From Phaeodactylibacter sp. (GTDB lineage: Bacteria > Bacteroidota > Bacteroidia > Chitinophagales > Saprospiraceae), in the NCBI RefSeq assembly GCF_022763345.1, contig NZ_JALEGS010000026.1, positions 1 to 44,631 of the forward strand: 44,631 nucleotides of DNA, in the 5' to 3' direction. The position numbers and the translations under genes are program-made. The notes beneath the pieces are model-generated. The model was not told where the DNA came from and did not search any database. It saw only the letters and a list, made by a program, of their open reading frames with translations. Position 1 is the first letter of the stretch. Every line of letters starts with the position of its first letter. Positions 27,794 through 36,469 of the stretch are shown here, piece after piece.

Positions 27794-28914
27794 AAATTGT
27801 AATTAATACCGCCCACCAACGTTTCGGCGGTGCCATACAAGTGGCACTGTCTTTTATCCATGAATGCCGCCGTTTCGCCGAGCATGAGTATTACATATGG
27901 GTAGGTAGCGGCGTACGAACCGCTTTAGACGAAACTGTATTTCCCGCCAACTTCCACTTCCGACACTTCGACTTTGGGGCAATCACCATCCAAAAAACCT
28001 TTATCATCAATCGTAGCTTGCAGCAAGCCGAGCGAGAGATACAACCAGATTGCATCATTGCCACTACCGGACCATCCTATTTCCATTCTAAAGCTCCGCA
28101 GATTATCGGCTTTAACCTGCCGCTTTACATCTACCCTGAATCGCCCTACGTACAGCAACTGTCGTTTAAGCAGCAGCTCAAAATGCTTCTGAAGAAAAAG
28201 GCTCATTTCTACTTTTTCAAACGCGATGCGAATGCCTACGTGGTACAGACTGAAGATGTCAACCAACGGGTGCGTAAAGAATTGAAAACATCCGCGGTGA
28301 ACACAGTTACTAATACGGCTAGTCAGTACTACAGCGAAGAACAATTTACTGCGCCTAAATTACTGCCCAAAGAGCCAGACCGCTTTCGCTTTTTGACTTT
28401 GTCGTCCTACTATCCGCATAAAAACCTGGAGCTGATTCCAGCGGTCTTGAAAGAATTACATCAGCGAGGAATCAGTACCGTAGACTTTGTACTGACCCTA
28501 AAAAACAAAGATTTCCAAGCCCACATCGGAGACCATCCAAATATCATTAATGTGGGACCAGTTCCACCGCCGGAGGGACCGGGCTTGTATGCAGAATGCG
28601 ACGGCATGTTTTTGCCGACCTTGGCGGAGTGCTTTTCGGCTTCGTATCCCGAAGCTATGAAAATGGAAAAACCCATCATTACCACAGATTTGGGATTTGC
28701 AAAAAGCATTTGTCAAAAGGCAGCACTTTACTTTACGCCTAGAAATGCTCTGTCTGCCGCTAATGCAATAGAAAAGTTAGTTCGCGATAAAAAATTACAA
28801 AAGCACTTGATTCATGAAGGTTCAAAAAGGCTGAGATATTTCGATACGCCTTCAAGCAGAGCTCAAAAATATTTAGAAATTTGCAGAAAATATGCAAAAA
28901 CCGTACAGTCTTAA
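27790..28914 (+). CDS. Glycosyltransferase (GT4/GT1 type)
   Basis: A 374-residue GT-B enzyme starting at TTG 27790 within the previous stop (TTGA). N-terminal INTAHQRFGGAIQVALSFI, a FLTLSSYYPHKNLELIP donor-domain strand and PTLAECFSASYPEAMKMEKP (the E-x7-E equivalent) identify it. The first two thirds are GC-richer than the last 200 bases, a composition break inside the gene that could mark a recombination joint. Confidence 0.82.
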   Translation: MKIVINTAHQRFGGAIQVALSFIHECRRFAEHEYYIWVGSGVRTALDETVFPANFHFRHFDFGAITIQKTFIINRSLQQAEREIQPDCIIATTGPSYFHSKAPQIIGFNLPLYIYPESPYVQQLSFKQQLKMLLKKKAHFYFFKRDANAYVVQTEDVNQRVRKELKTSAVNTVTNTASQYYSEEQFTAPKLLPKEPDRFRFLTLSSYYPHKNLELIPAVLKELHQRGISTVDFVLTLKNKDFQAHIGDHPNIINVGPVPPPEGPGLYAECDGMFLPTLAECFSASYPEAMKMEKPIITTDLGFAKSICQKAALYFTPRNALSAANAIEKLVRDKKLQKHLIHEGSKRLRYFDTPSSRAQKYLEICRKYAKTVQS

Positions 28915-28952
28915 CTGATATTGCGGCTTTTATTGTTGAAAAATACGATTTC

Positions 28953-28975
28953 AGTGGTTTTTGTCAATAACCACT
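28953..28975. terminator. Possible hairpin terminator after glycosyltransferase pair
   Basis: AGTGGTT (28953-28959) pairs with AACCACT (28969-28975) around a 9-base loop, followed 12 bases later by a run of eight T. The distance to the T-run is long for an intrinsic terminator. The overlapping TTTTTG and TACTTTTT (28986) also resemble a Bacteroidota promoter pair for the next gene, with slightly long spacing. Confidence 0.3.
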
Positions 28976-29010
28976 CGTGCAATAATACTTTTTTTTAAAA
29001 TTTCATTATC

Positions 29011-30048
29011 ATGGAAAAAACAGCATTAGTTCTTGGTGGGGGTGGATTTATTGGAGGGCATATGGGAAAAAAGCTTAAAGAAGAAGGCTTTGATGTCAGA
29101 GTTGTTGATATCAAGCCTAAACATGAGTTTTGGGACCATACTATAATTTGTGATGAATATGTCGTAGGAGACTTAAGAGACCCGAAAGTTGTCGAGAAAA
29201 TTATGGCTCCAATTGATGGTGAAAAACCTTTTGATGAGGTCTATCAATTAGCAGCTGATATGGGCGGAGCCGGGTATATTTTTACAGGCGAAAACGATGC
29301 TAATGTAATGCACAACTCGGCGATGATAAACCTTAATGTAGCCTATGAAGCTAGTCGGCAGAAAGTAAAAAGAGTCTTTTACTCTTCTTCTGCATGTATG
29401 TATCCGGAGCATAATCAGCTTGATCCCGATAACCCAAACTGTGAGGAAAGTTCTGCTTATCCTGCAAACCCAGATTCTGAATATGGATGGGAAAAGCTGT
29501 TTTCTGAACGCATGTTTCTAGCGTTTAACCGAAACTATAATTTGGAGGTAAGAATTGCTAGGTTCCATAACATATTCGGTCCTATGGGTACCTGGACCGG
29601 AGGTAAGGAAAAAGCTCCTGCGGCAATGTGCCGTAAAGCAGCAGAAACACCAGATGGAGGCGAGCTAGAGGTTTGGGGAACTGGTCAACAAACCAGATCT
29701 TTCCTTTATATCGATGAATGTGTCGAGGCAGTACTTCGGTTCATGAGGCAGGAAAATTTTACAGGACCAGTCAATATAGGTTCAGAAGAGATGGTTACTA
29801 TCAATGAACTGGCACAAATGGCTATAAGTTTGTCTGGGAAGGACATTAGAATCAAGAATATTGATGGGGAAGAATTCCTTGGTAAATATGGCTTCCCTTG
29901 TCCAGTTGGAGTGATGGGTAGGAATTCTGATAATACTCTATATCATAAGAAGATGGACTGGAGCGTTTCTCAACCTTTGAAAACAGGCATGAAGCATACT
30001 TTTGAGTGGATAAATGAGCAGGTGAAGGCTCTTCAGCCTCAGAACTAG
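29011..30048 (+). CDS. GDP-mannose 3,5-epimerase-like SDR enzyme
   Basis: A 345-residue extended SDR protein. The NAD-binding loop is GGGGFIGG (9-16), Y158/K162 form the catalytic pair in SEYGWEKL, and C129 lies in SSACMYPE. ADMGGAGYIF, RFHNIFGPMGTW, GGKEKAPAAMCRKA and QTRSFLYIDECVEAVLR match GDP-mannose 3,5-epimerases strongly, including the active-site Cys. The predicted product is GDP-L-galactose (or GDP-L-gulose). Two long intergenic gaps flank the gene, so it may have its own promoter. Confidence 0.82.
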   Translation: MEKTALVLGGGGFIGGHMGKKLKEEGFDVRVVDIKPKHEFWDHTIICDEYVVGDLRDPKVVEKIMAPIDGEKPFDEVYQLAADMGGAGYIFTGENDANVMHNSAMINLNVAYEASRQKVKRVFYSSSACMYPEHNQLDPDNPNCEESSAYPANPDSEYGWEKLFSERMFLAFNRNYNLEVRIARFHNIFGPMGTWTGGKEKAPAAMCRKAAETPDGGELEVWGTGQQTRSFLYIDECVEAVLRFMRQENFTGPVNIGSEEMVTINELAQMAISLSGKDIRIKNIDGEEFLGKYGFPCPVGVMGRNSDNTLYHKKMDWSVSQPLKTGMKHTFEWINEQVKALQPQN

Positions 30049-30230
30049 TTTACAGATATACTCTGAACGGAGAAGTTTGGGCGTCACCCGAGGCACGAGT
30101 ATATGCCGACATAAAGATATGTTTGTTCCCAAACTACTTCGTCGTCGGTATAATCCATATGAGGCATGGAAATCACTTTAATCCTGCTTCATATCTTTGT
30201 TTAAACGATTAACTCTTGTAAAAAACACTA
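30049..30230. other. 182-bp intergenic region with loose inverted repeat
   Basis: GAGAAGTTTGGG (about 30070) faces CCCAAACTACTTC (about 30128) across roughly 50 bases. This could form an imperfect leader or terminator structure. No open frame is convincing. Confidence 0.3.
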
Positions 30231-31409
30231 TTGTTAGTGGATGGCAAAAAGAAAATAGTTTTAGTAAATCAGCATACGGCTTACTTGTTTATTGATGTAA
30301 CAAACGCCTTTGCAAAGCATTATGATGAGGTCGTACTTATTGCAGGAGTAGTGCATCCACTTGGTAACGAATTAGACTCAAAAGTAACGGTTCAACCAAT
30401 AGTACCCTATAATGTGACGAACATATTTACGAGAGCTTTATCATGGTTAATCGGTTTTATCCAAGTGATTTGGTATTTATTTTTTAAATATAGAACACAT
30501 GAGGTCTTTTTATACTCAAATCCTCCCCTGCTTTCTTTTACTCCTTTCTTTTTAAAACGGAAAATGTCGCATCTTATCGTCGATGTTTATCCTGATGCTT
30601 TTGTGACGGCAGGTATTTTAAAGTCTAAAAAGACAATTATTTTTAAAATATGGAAGTTTTTAAATACGAAAGCACTAAAAAAGTTTCACTCTATTTCAAC
30701 AATAACTAATGCAATGGCTGAGAAAGTTCAGCAGTATACTGAGGGAAGGGGTATTCCTGTAGTGAATTTATGGACAGATCAAAGTGTAGGTAGTTATACT
30801 ATAAATCGAAATCAAAATTTATTCTTTAAAAAACATGGGTTAGACCCGAACAAAACTTATATAATATATTCTGGCAATTTAGGAAAGGGACACGATGTTC
30901 AGTATCTTTTAGATATAGCAATGGCTATGAAAGAGAACGATAAAGTTTTTTTTGTGATCGCTGGTGAAGGGTTTAAGAAGAAAATGATTAAGGACGGAAT
31001 TGTCAGACTAGAATTAAATAACTGCATATGGCTACCCTATCAAGATAAAGAGTTATTCAAACACATGCTTGCAGCAACAGACATTGGAGTAGTAACAATA
31101 GATGAGCCGAATGCTTATGTATCTATTCCGAGCAAGACCTTTAACATAATGGGAGCGGGTAAGCCAATTATTTGTTTCGGAAAGAAAGATTCAGAACTAG
31201 GTAAATTAGTAAATGATAATAAAGCTGGAGAAATTTATACGGGCAAAGATTTAAGTGACTGTGTGAGTTTTGTTGAAAAACTTGTAAATAACCAAGAGGT
31301 TTATCGTTATTATTCTTATAATTCTAAGCAGGCTTCCAAAATGTATACTTCTAAAAATGCTGAAAAGTTTGTTTCAATGCACTTAAAAGAAAAACGCGAA
31401 TGTTTTTAG
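30231..31409 (+). CDS. Glycosyltransferase family 4 (WbuB/WcaI-like)
   Basis: A 392-residue GT-B enzyme. A hydrophobic segment ALSWLIGFIQVIWYLFF around residues 65-85 is characteristic of membrane-associated GT4 proteins of the WbuB type. YIIYSGNLGKGHDVQYLLD and SIPSKTFNIMGAGKPIICFG are donor-domain motifs. The start is uncertain: TTG 30231 or GTG 30237, both without a clear ribosome binding site. Its end overlaps the following deacetylase-like gene. Confidence 0.82.
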   Translation: MLVDGKKKIVLVNQHTAYLFIDVTNAFAKHYDEVVLIAGVVHPLGNELDSKVTVQPIVPYNVTNIFTRALSWLIGFIQVIWYLFFKYRTHEVFLYSNPPLLSFTPFFLKRKMSHLIVDVYPDAFVTAGILKSKKTIIFKIWKFLNTKALKKFHSISTITNAMAEKVQQYTEGRGIPVVNLWTDQSVGSYTINRNQNLFFKKHGLDPNKTYIIYSGNLGKGHDVQYLLDIAMAMKENDKVFFVIAGEGFKKKMIKDGIVRLELNNCIWLPYQDKELFKHMLAATDIGVVTIDEPNAYVSIPSKTFNIMGAGKPIICFGKKDSELGKLVNDNKAGEIYTGKDLSDCVSFVEKLVNNQEVYRYYSYNSKQASKMYTSKNAEKFVSMHLKEKRECF

Positions 31410-32566
31410 CAATGATGCTTAAAACAAGTAGAGTTCTAGCCAATAACCTAAAAAACCTTTTAGGTTGGAATACTAGAAAAAAGTTAATACTTTTTGTAGT
31501 TGACGACTATGGTACTGTACGCCTGCACTCTAAGGCAGCCCGCGAGCAGCTAGATCAAGCTGGCTTGCCCATGGATTCCCGCTTTGACACTTATGACACC
31601 TTAGAAACCCGCGAGGACCTGCAAGCCCTATACGAAGTACTAAACTCTGTAAAAGACCAAAATGGTAAAGGAGCCGTCTTTACTCCTTATGCCCTTTCCT
31701 GCAACATTAACTTTGAGCGTTTATCACAGGACGGTTACCTCAGCGGCTACCACTACGAGCACTTGCCAACCACTTACAAAAAACTAAGCGCACTACAGCC
31801 CAGTGCCTACGAAGGTACCTGGGAACTCTGGAGGGAAGGTATTGCAAAAGGTCTGATAGCACCTCAGTTTCATGGCAGAGAGCACCTTAACTTAAAGGTA
31901 TTTGAGGAAAAGCTACAGCGGCGTGATCATGATATTATGACAGCGCTGAAAAATCGTTCATATACCAGCATTCAACAAACAGACTATCCTTCTATTGGCT
32001 GGACGTCTGCCTTTTCTTTTGCACAAGCAGAAGAACTTAAACGCTTTCCAGAAGTCATAAAGTCAGGCCTTGATGCCTTCGCAACCGTTTTTGGCTACCG
32101 GGCCACCGCCTTCACTCCGCCCGCCCAGCAGTTTCACCCTTCCCTGCATGCTGTCCTCTGGGAAAACGGGGTACAAGCCATCGACCGTCCATTGACTTAC
32201 AAGCAACACTTGGGAGACGGGCAGTACAAACGGGTTGTGAGTCAGACGCATTGCAATAAGAAAACCGAGAAAGTCACGTTAGTCAGAAATGTGGTCTTTG
32301 AGCCTACCGAAGAACGTGGTGTGGACTGGGTAGCCTTTACATTGAAACAGATCGAGGCGGCTTTCCGCTGGCACAAACCCGCTATTATCAGCTCCCATCG
32401 GGTGAATTTTTGTGGGCACATCGATCCCGATAATCGGAAAAAGGGGCTTAGCGCCTTACATGGACTTCTACAAAAAATAGTAAGCCGCTGGCCGGATGTG
32501 GAGTTTATATCTGTAGCTGAATTAGTAAAATTAATGCAAGAAGATAAAGGTGTACATTCGATTTAA
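31400..32566 (+). CDS. NodB-like polysaccharide deacetylase-like protein, paralogue A
   Basis: A 388-residue protein with a double Asp in ILFVVDDYGTVRL near residue 33, QFHGREHLNLKVFEEKL near the middle and ISSHRVNFCGHIDPDNRKKGL near the C-terminus. These acidic/His positions fit the metal-dependent carbohydrate esterase (CE4-like) fold. It is clearly homologous to the gene at 35345. The expected role is N- or O-deacetylation of the glycan, but the family is little characterised. The first 100 bases are AT-rich like the core and the rest is GC-rich, so the core boundary falls within this gene. ATG 31412 is an alternative start. Confidence 0.65.
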   Translation: MFLAMMLKTSRVLANNLKNLLGWNTRKKLILFVVDDYGTVRLHSKAAREQLDQAGLPMDSRFDTYDTLETREDLQALYEVLNSVKDQNGKGAVFTPYALSCNINFERLSQDGYLSGYHYEHLPTTYKKLSALQPSAYEGTWELWREGIAKGLIAPQFHGREHLNLKVFEEKLQRRDHDIMTALKNRSYTSIQQTDYPSIGWTSAFSFAQAEELKRFPEVIKSGLDAFATVFGYRATAFTPPAQQFHPSLHAVLWENGVQAIDRPLTYKQHLGDGQYKRVVSQTHCNKKTEKVTLVRNVVFEPTEERGVDWVAFTLKQIEAAFRWHKPAIISSHRVNFCGHIDPDNRKKGLSALHGLLQKIVSRWPDVEFISVAELVKLMQEDKGVHSI

Positions 32567-33152
32567 GGCGTTGCTGGACTTTCTTTCCGCTTTGCTTATT
32601 CTAGCTATCGTCTCGCCAATCTTATTGGTATTAACCATTGTTTTATTTATCCAAAACAATGGTCACCCCTTTTTCCAGCAAAAGCGTCCGGGTTATCAAG
32701 AACGTCCCTTTTACCTGACCAAGTTCAAATCAATGACCGATGAGCGCGACGCGAACGGGCAATTTCTGCCGGATAACGAGCGGTTGACTCCCGTTGGCGC
32801 ATTTGTACGCAAAAGCTCGCTCGATGAACTGCCTCAGTTGTTTAATGTGCTAAAAGGTGAAATGAGTATTGTTGGTCCTCGTCCCTTGCTTTTCAAATAC
32901 ATCCCGCTCTACTCCCCTGAGCAGCGCCGCCGTCACAATGTAAAGCCTGGCATCACCGGCTGGGCGCAGGTCAACGGCCGCAACAGCATCAGCTGGAAGC
33001 GCAAATTTGAATTGGATGTCTACTATGTAGATCATCAGTCTTTTTGGCTAGATATCAAAATCCTATGGCTCACGATGCAAAAGGTAATACAACGAGAAGG
33101 CGTCAACCAAAGCGCTGAACGCCCTATGCAACCCTTTAACGGCAATAATTGA
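32550..33152 (+). CDS. Initiating phosphoglycosyl transferase (PglC/EpsL-like)
   Basis: A 200-residue small monotopic sugar transferase. An N-terminal re-entrant hydrophobic helix (DFLSALLILAIVSPILLVLT) is followed by QQKRPGYQERPFYLTKFKSM. The catalytic Asp-Glu is in SSLDELPQLFNVLKGEMS, with IVGPRPLL and PGITGWAQVNGRNSISW after it. It transfers a sugar phosphate (often diNAcBac, GalNAc or QuiNAc) from UDP-sugar to undecaprenyl phosphate. GTG 32550 overlaps the previous gene by 17 bases. The EpsN/PglE-like aminotransferase at 41946 would make a matching substrate. Confidence 0.9.
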   Translation: MYIRFKALLDFLSALLILAIVSPILLVLTIVLFIQNNGHPFFQQKRPGYQERPFYLTKFKSMTDERDANGQFLPDNERLTPVGAFVRKSSLDELPQLFNVLKGEMSIVGPRPLLFKYIPLYSPEQRRRHNVKPGITGWAQVNGRNSISWKRKFELDVYYVDHQSFWLDIKILWLTMQKVIQREGVNQSAERPMQPFNGNN

Positions 33153-34204
33153 TGTTTACAAAGCGGTTTTTATATCTCGGGTATTACATAAGGCAGCTCG
33201 ATTGGGGCAAATTGAGCCGGTTCCAAAGGCATGTACAGAAAAAATCTCGCTTGTCTTCGATATCGCAGTGGTATCATTCCATCCGCTCTGTATTTCGCTA
33301 CAATATTTCGATTGAGGAGTATTACCAATTCCGTTTTTACGAGCATCAAAATAATATACGTAATACTTATGCAGGCACTGGCTACATGTACGAGTACCAG
33401 CGCCACATGAACCCGCCTGTATATCGCGCCATACTAGCCGATAAAACACAGTTCCTAAGAAAATACCGGGCTTTCGTCCGGCATCCCTTCCTTACTGTTC
33501 AGGAAATCGCCGAAGCACCAGATAAAGCGCAAGCATTGCTGGAAAACCGCTCCGGCAAGATTGTCCTAAAAAGCTCGGATGGGCAATGCGGAAGGGGCAT
33601 CGAAGTGCGGTCGGGCAGCGACTTCACTCCTGAATCTTTGCTACAGCGGCTCCGGGAAACCGACAATGACTTTGTAGAAGCCTTTGTTACTCAACATACC
33701 GAATTGATGCGGCTTTCACCATCCGGCTTAAATACTGTCCGAGTCATCACTCAATTAGATAAAAGCGATCAAGTTCATATCATCGGCACCCGCCTGCGTA
33801 TCACTGTCGATTCTGCCGTCGACAATCTGGCAGCTGGCAATATAGCTGCTCCCATTGATTTGGAAACAGGGAAAGTCAACGGTCCAGGCGTCTACAGCGA
33901 CATCACCAAGTCCGATGAGTACCAACATCCAATTACTGGTGTGGATATCGTTGGATTTCAAATCCCTTACTGGCAGGAGACGGTCGAGATGTGCAAATCC
34001 GCTGCACTGCTCGACACCCGGAACCGATCCATTGGCTGGGATGTCGCCATCACGGATGAAGGGCCAGAGCTGATTGAGGGTAACCATGATTGGTGTAAAT
34101 TACTGTGGCAGTTGCCGGTGAAGAAAGGGTTGAAGCCTATTTTAGAGAGATTCCGGAGAGAGTTGGAAAAGTATCCGCAGATACACGCAGATACACACAG
34201 ATAA
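33152..34204 (+). CDS. Sugar-transfer-associated ATP-grasp protein
   Basis: A 350-residue ATP-grasp protein of the ATPgrasp_ST type. ATP-binding segments include GKIVLKSSDGQCGRGIEV, the acidic EAFVTQHTELMRLSPSGLNT with VRVITQL, and GWDVAITDEGPELIEGNHDW at the metal site. ATG 33152 overlaps the previous stop (TGATG). The last ten codons (YPQIHADTHR) fall inside an intergenic repeat, so the natural C-terminus may have been extended by it. The coupling to the phosphoglycosyl transferase suggests action on the first lipid-linked sugar. Confidence 0.82.
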   Translation: MFTKRFLYLGYYIRQLDWGKLSRFQRHVQKKSRLSSISQWYHSIRSVFRYNISIEEYYQFRFYEHQNNIRNTYAGTGYMYEYQRHMNPPVYRAILADKTQFLRKYRAFVRHPFLTVQEIAEAPDKAQALLENRSGKIVLKSSDGQCGRGIEVRSGSDFTPESLLQRLRETDNDFVEAFVTQHTELMRLSPSGLNTVRVITQLDKSDQVHIIGTRLRITVDSAVDNLAAGNIAAPIDLETGKVNGPGVYSDITKSDEYQHPITGVDIVGFQIPYWQETVEMCKSAALLDTRNRSIGWDVAITDEGPELIEGNHDWCKLLWQLPVKKGLKPILERFRRELEKYPQIHADTHR

Positions 34205-34246
34205 CACAAGGTACCAGCATTCATCTGCGCTAACCTGTGGCCATCT
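34175..34246. repeat. CGCAGATACACGCAGAT-type palindromic intergenic repeat
   Basis: CGCAGATACACGCAGATACA (34177-34196) faces CATCTGCGCTAACCTGTGG (34222-34240) in inverse orientation. It overlaps the 3' end of the upstream gene. Similar repeats are common between Bacteroidota genes. Confidence 0.55.
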
Positions 34247-34283
34247 AAGGACCCAAAATCTCATCAAAGTACCAACCAAAGAA

Positions 34284-35348
34284 ATGAAGATACTAATCAA
34301 CGGCATCGGCGGTCCCACCCCCCGCAGCATCACCCGCGCCCTACGCTGGTACAGCCGCTATAGGCAATACGAGTTCATCGGCACCGATATCAATCCATAT
34401 GCCCGGGATTTATACGATTCGACCCTCTACAACAAAACTTACCTTGTCCCTCCCGCCGGGCATCCCGATTATTGGCCTGAAATCGAGCGAATTGTTGAAG
34501 CGCATAAAATTGAAATGGCATTGGTACAGCCCGAGCTTGAAGTGCTTGCCTGGGCCAAGCGTGCTGAAGAGAGCGCGCTACCCTGCAAAGCCCTACTGCC
34601 CAATTACACTTTAGCACAGCAGTTAACCGATAAGGGTATTATGACGAATATCCTGAAAGATACAGGCTGGGTGCCGCCCTCGGTAATTATTGAGCCGGAT
34701 AGCAATAACTTCCAGGAAGCAGTAGAGACGTTGGGCTATCCATTTTGGATAAGAGCTACTTCTGGGTCCAGCGGCCTGGGTTCCTTAAAGGTGGAAAATG
34801 AAGCGGCGCTGCGCAATTGGATCCATATCAACCCCGAAGTGAAGCAGTTCATTGGCAGCCAATACCTGCCAGGGCGTAATTTGGCTTGTAAACTGCTCTA
34901 TTTCGAAGGAAAGTTACTGCGGACTGCCTGTGCGGAGCGGGTCAACTATATTATGTCAAAGGTAGCGCCATCGGGCATTACCGGCAATACTTCCTTTGGC
35001 CGTTTACTAAATGAGCCTGATCTAGTAGATATGGCTAGTCAGGTTATGGATCGGCTCTTTGCATACGCGGAAGCTCCGAAGCATGGCTTTTTTACAGTAG
35101 ATTTTAAAGAGGATGGAGACGGCAAGCTGTATGTCACAGAAGTAAATGTGCGGCACGTGGCTTTTTCAGTTTGCTTTGCTGCCGGTGGGGCAACTTTTGC
35201 TGAGGATACAGTTCGCTTGATAGATAAAGATGATTCTTTTGATCAGAAATATTGGATGTATACTTTCGAGAAAGACTTGATTTTTTTAAGGGATGTTGAT
35301 GCGCAGCCCTTACTACTAAGGGAAGACCAACTTTTGCAGACTGTATGA
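34284..35348 (+). CDS. ATP-grasp protein (carbamoyl-phosphate-synthase L-chain-like)
   Basis: A 354-residue ATP-grasp enzyme. The preATP-grasp domain begins KILINGIGGPTPRSITRALR. The ATP-grasp domain includes LGYPFWIRATSGSSGLGSLK (Gly-rich loop), IGSQYLPGRNLACKLLYFEG and the metal-binding HGFFTVDFKEDGDGKLYVTE then VNVRH. It could ligate an amino acid or similar carboxylate to an amino sugar. It is unlike the other ATP-grasp genes here and lies directly upstream of deacetylase paralogue B (ATGA overlap). Confidence 0.8.
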   Translation: MKILINGIGGPTPRSITRALRWYSRYRQYEFIGTDINPYARDLYDSTLYNKTYLVPPAGHPDYWPEIERIVEAHKIEMALVQPELEVLAWAKRAEESALPCKALLPNYTLAQQLTDKGIMTNILKDTGWVPPSVIIEPDSNNFQEAVETLGYPFWIRATSGSSGLGSLKVENEAALRNWIHINPEVKQFIGSQYLPGRNLACKLLYFEGKLLRTACAERVNYIMSKVAPSGITGNTSFGRLLNEPDLVDMASQVMDRLFAYAEAPKHGFFTVDFKEDGDGKLYVTEVNVRHVAFSVCFAAGGATFAEDTVRLIDKDDSFDQKYWMYTFEKDLIFLRDVDAQPLLLREDQLLQTV

Positions 35349-36469
35349 GCATAATAACAACAGTAAAAAGTCATCTATTTAATATCCCTGGTTTGCGGAC
35401 CCGCCGGAAGATTTTGGTGTTTGAGAGTGATGACTGGGGAAGCATAAGAACGCCTTCTTTATCCGCACTTGAATCTCTGAAACAAACTGGCTTACCCGTT
35501 CAGAACTGCCAGTACATGATGAATGACGCTTTGGAGACCCCAAGGGACCTTGATCGTTTATTTGAGATCCTCCAAAAATACCAAGACTGCAAAGGAAGAC
35601 CACCAAAGTTCACCGCAAATACGATAGTTGCTAATCCAGACTTTGAGAAAATAAGAGAAGGCGGATTTGAAGAGTATCACTATGAACCCTTCACCGAAAC
35701 CTACAAAAAACACGCAGCAACTACAGCCACGTTTCAGACTTTCCAAACAGGAATAGAGAATGGGCTTTTTTTGCCTCAATTACATGGCAGAGAACACCTA
35801 AATATCTCTCGTTGGATGAGAGACCTAAAAGCTGGTGTTAAAGAAGTGCATTTGGCTTTTGGGCTCCAAATGACCGGTATAAGCAAGCATATCACCCAAT
35901 CAGACCGAGGCAGTTATCAGGCTGCTTTCGATGGTGGTGCCAAGGAGGTAAACTATAGACACGATGTCATCATGAAAGACGCAGTCTCTTTGTTTGAATC
36001 CTCATTCGGTTTCAGGCCGCTATCCTTTATAGCGCCCAATTATGTCTGGCATAAAGGAATTGAAGATATCGCATTCGAATTAGGAATTAAGTATATTCAA
36101 GGCAGCACTGCCCAAAACGTATCCAAAGATCACGGTGCTCCCCGGAAAATCAGCCGGCACTTTATGGGGCAACGCAATCGCAACCAACAACGGTATTTGG
36201 TACGCAACGCCCATTTCGAACCCACGCTAAGCAAACAGGCTGATCCTGTCGATAAGTGCCTTCAACAAATTAACAGGGCTTTTCTTTGGCGCAAGCCTGC
36301 TATCATTACCACCCACCGTGTAAATTATATCGGCTCGATAAATGATGAAAACTCTGACAACAGCCTGCGGCAGCTTGACCAGCTATTGCTCGGTATTTTA
36401 CGGCGTTGGCCGGACGTTGAATTCATGTCTTCAGATGAGCTGGGAAAACTGATGGATAAAAATGGCTGA
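35345..36469 (+). CDS. NodB-like polysaccharide deacetylase-like protein, paralogue B
   Basis: A 374-residue paralogue of the gene at 31400. Shared landmarks are ILVFESDDWGSIRTPS (double Asp near residue 29), YHYEPFTETYKKH, LPQLHGREHLNISRWM, and ITTHRVNYIGSINDENSDNS followed by RRWPDVEFMSSDEL. The pattern matches a metal-dependent deacetylase fold, though the substrate is unknown. Having two paralogues on either side of ATP-grasp genes suggests two distinct deacetylation steps, each perhaps exposing an amine for amide ligation. Confidence 0.65.
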   Translation: MSIITTVKSHLFNIPGLRTRRKILVFESDDWGSIRTPSLSALESLKQTGLPVQNCQYMMNDALETPRDLDRLFEILQKYQDCKGRPPKFTANTIVANPDFEKIREGGFEEYHYEPFTETYKKHAATTATFQTFQTGIENGLFLPQLHGREHLNISRWMRDLKAGVKEVHLAFGLQMTGISKHITQSDRGSYQAAFDGGAKEVNYRHDVIMKDAVSLFESSFGFRPLSFIAPNYVWHKGIEDIAFELGIKYIQGSTAQNVSKDHGAPRKISRHFMGQRNRNQQRYLVRNAHFEPTLSKQADPVDKCLQQINRAFLWRKPAIITTHRVNYIGSINDENSDNSLRQLDQLLLGILRRWPDVEFMSSDELGKLMDKNG

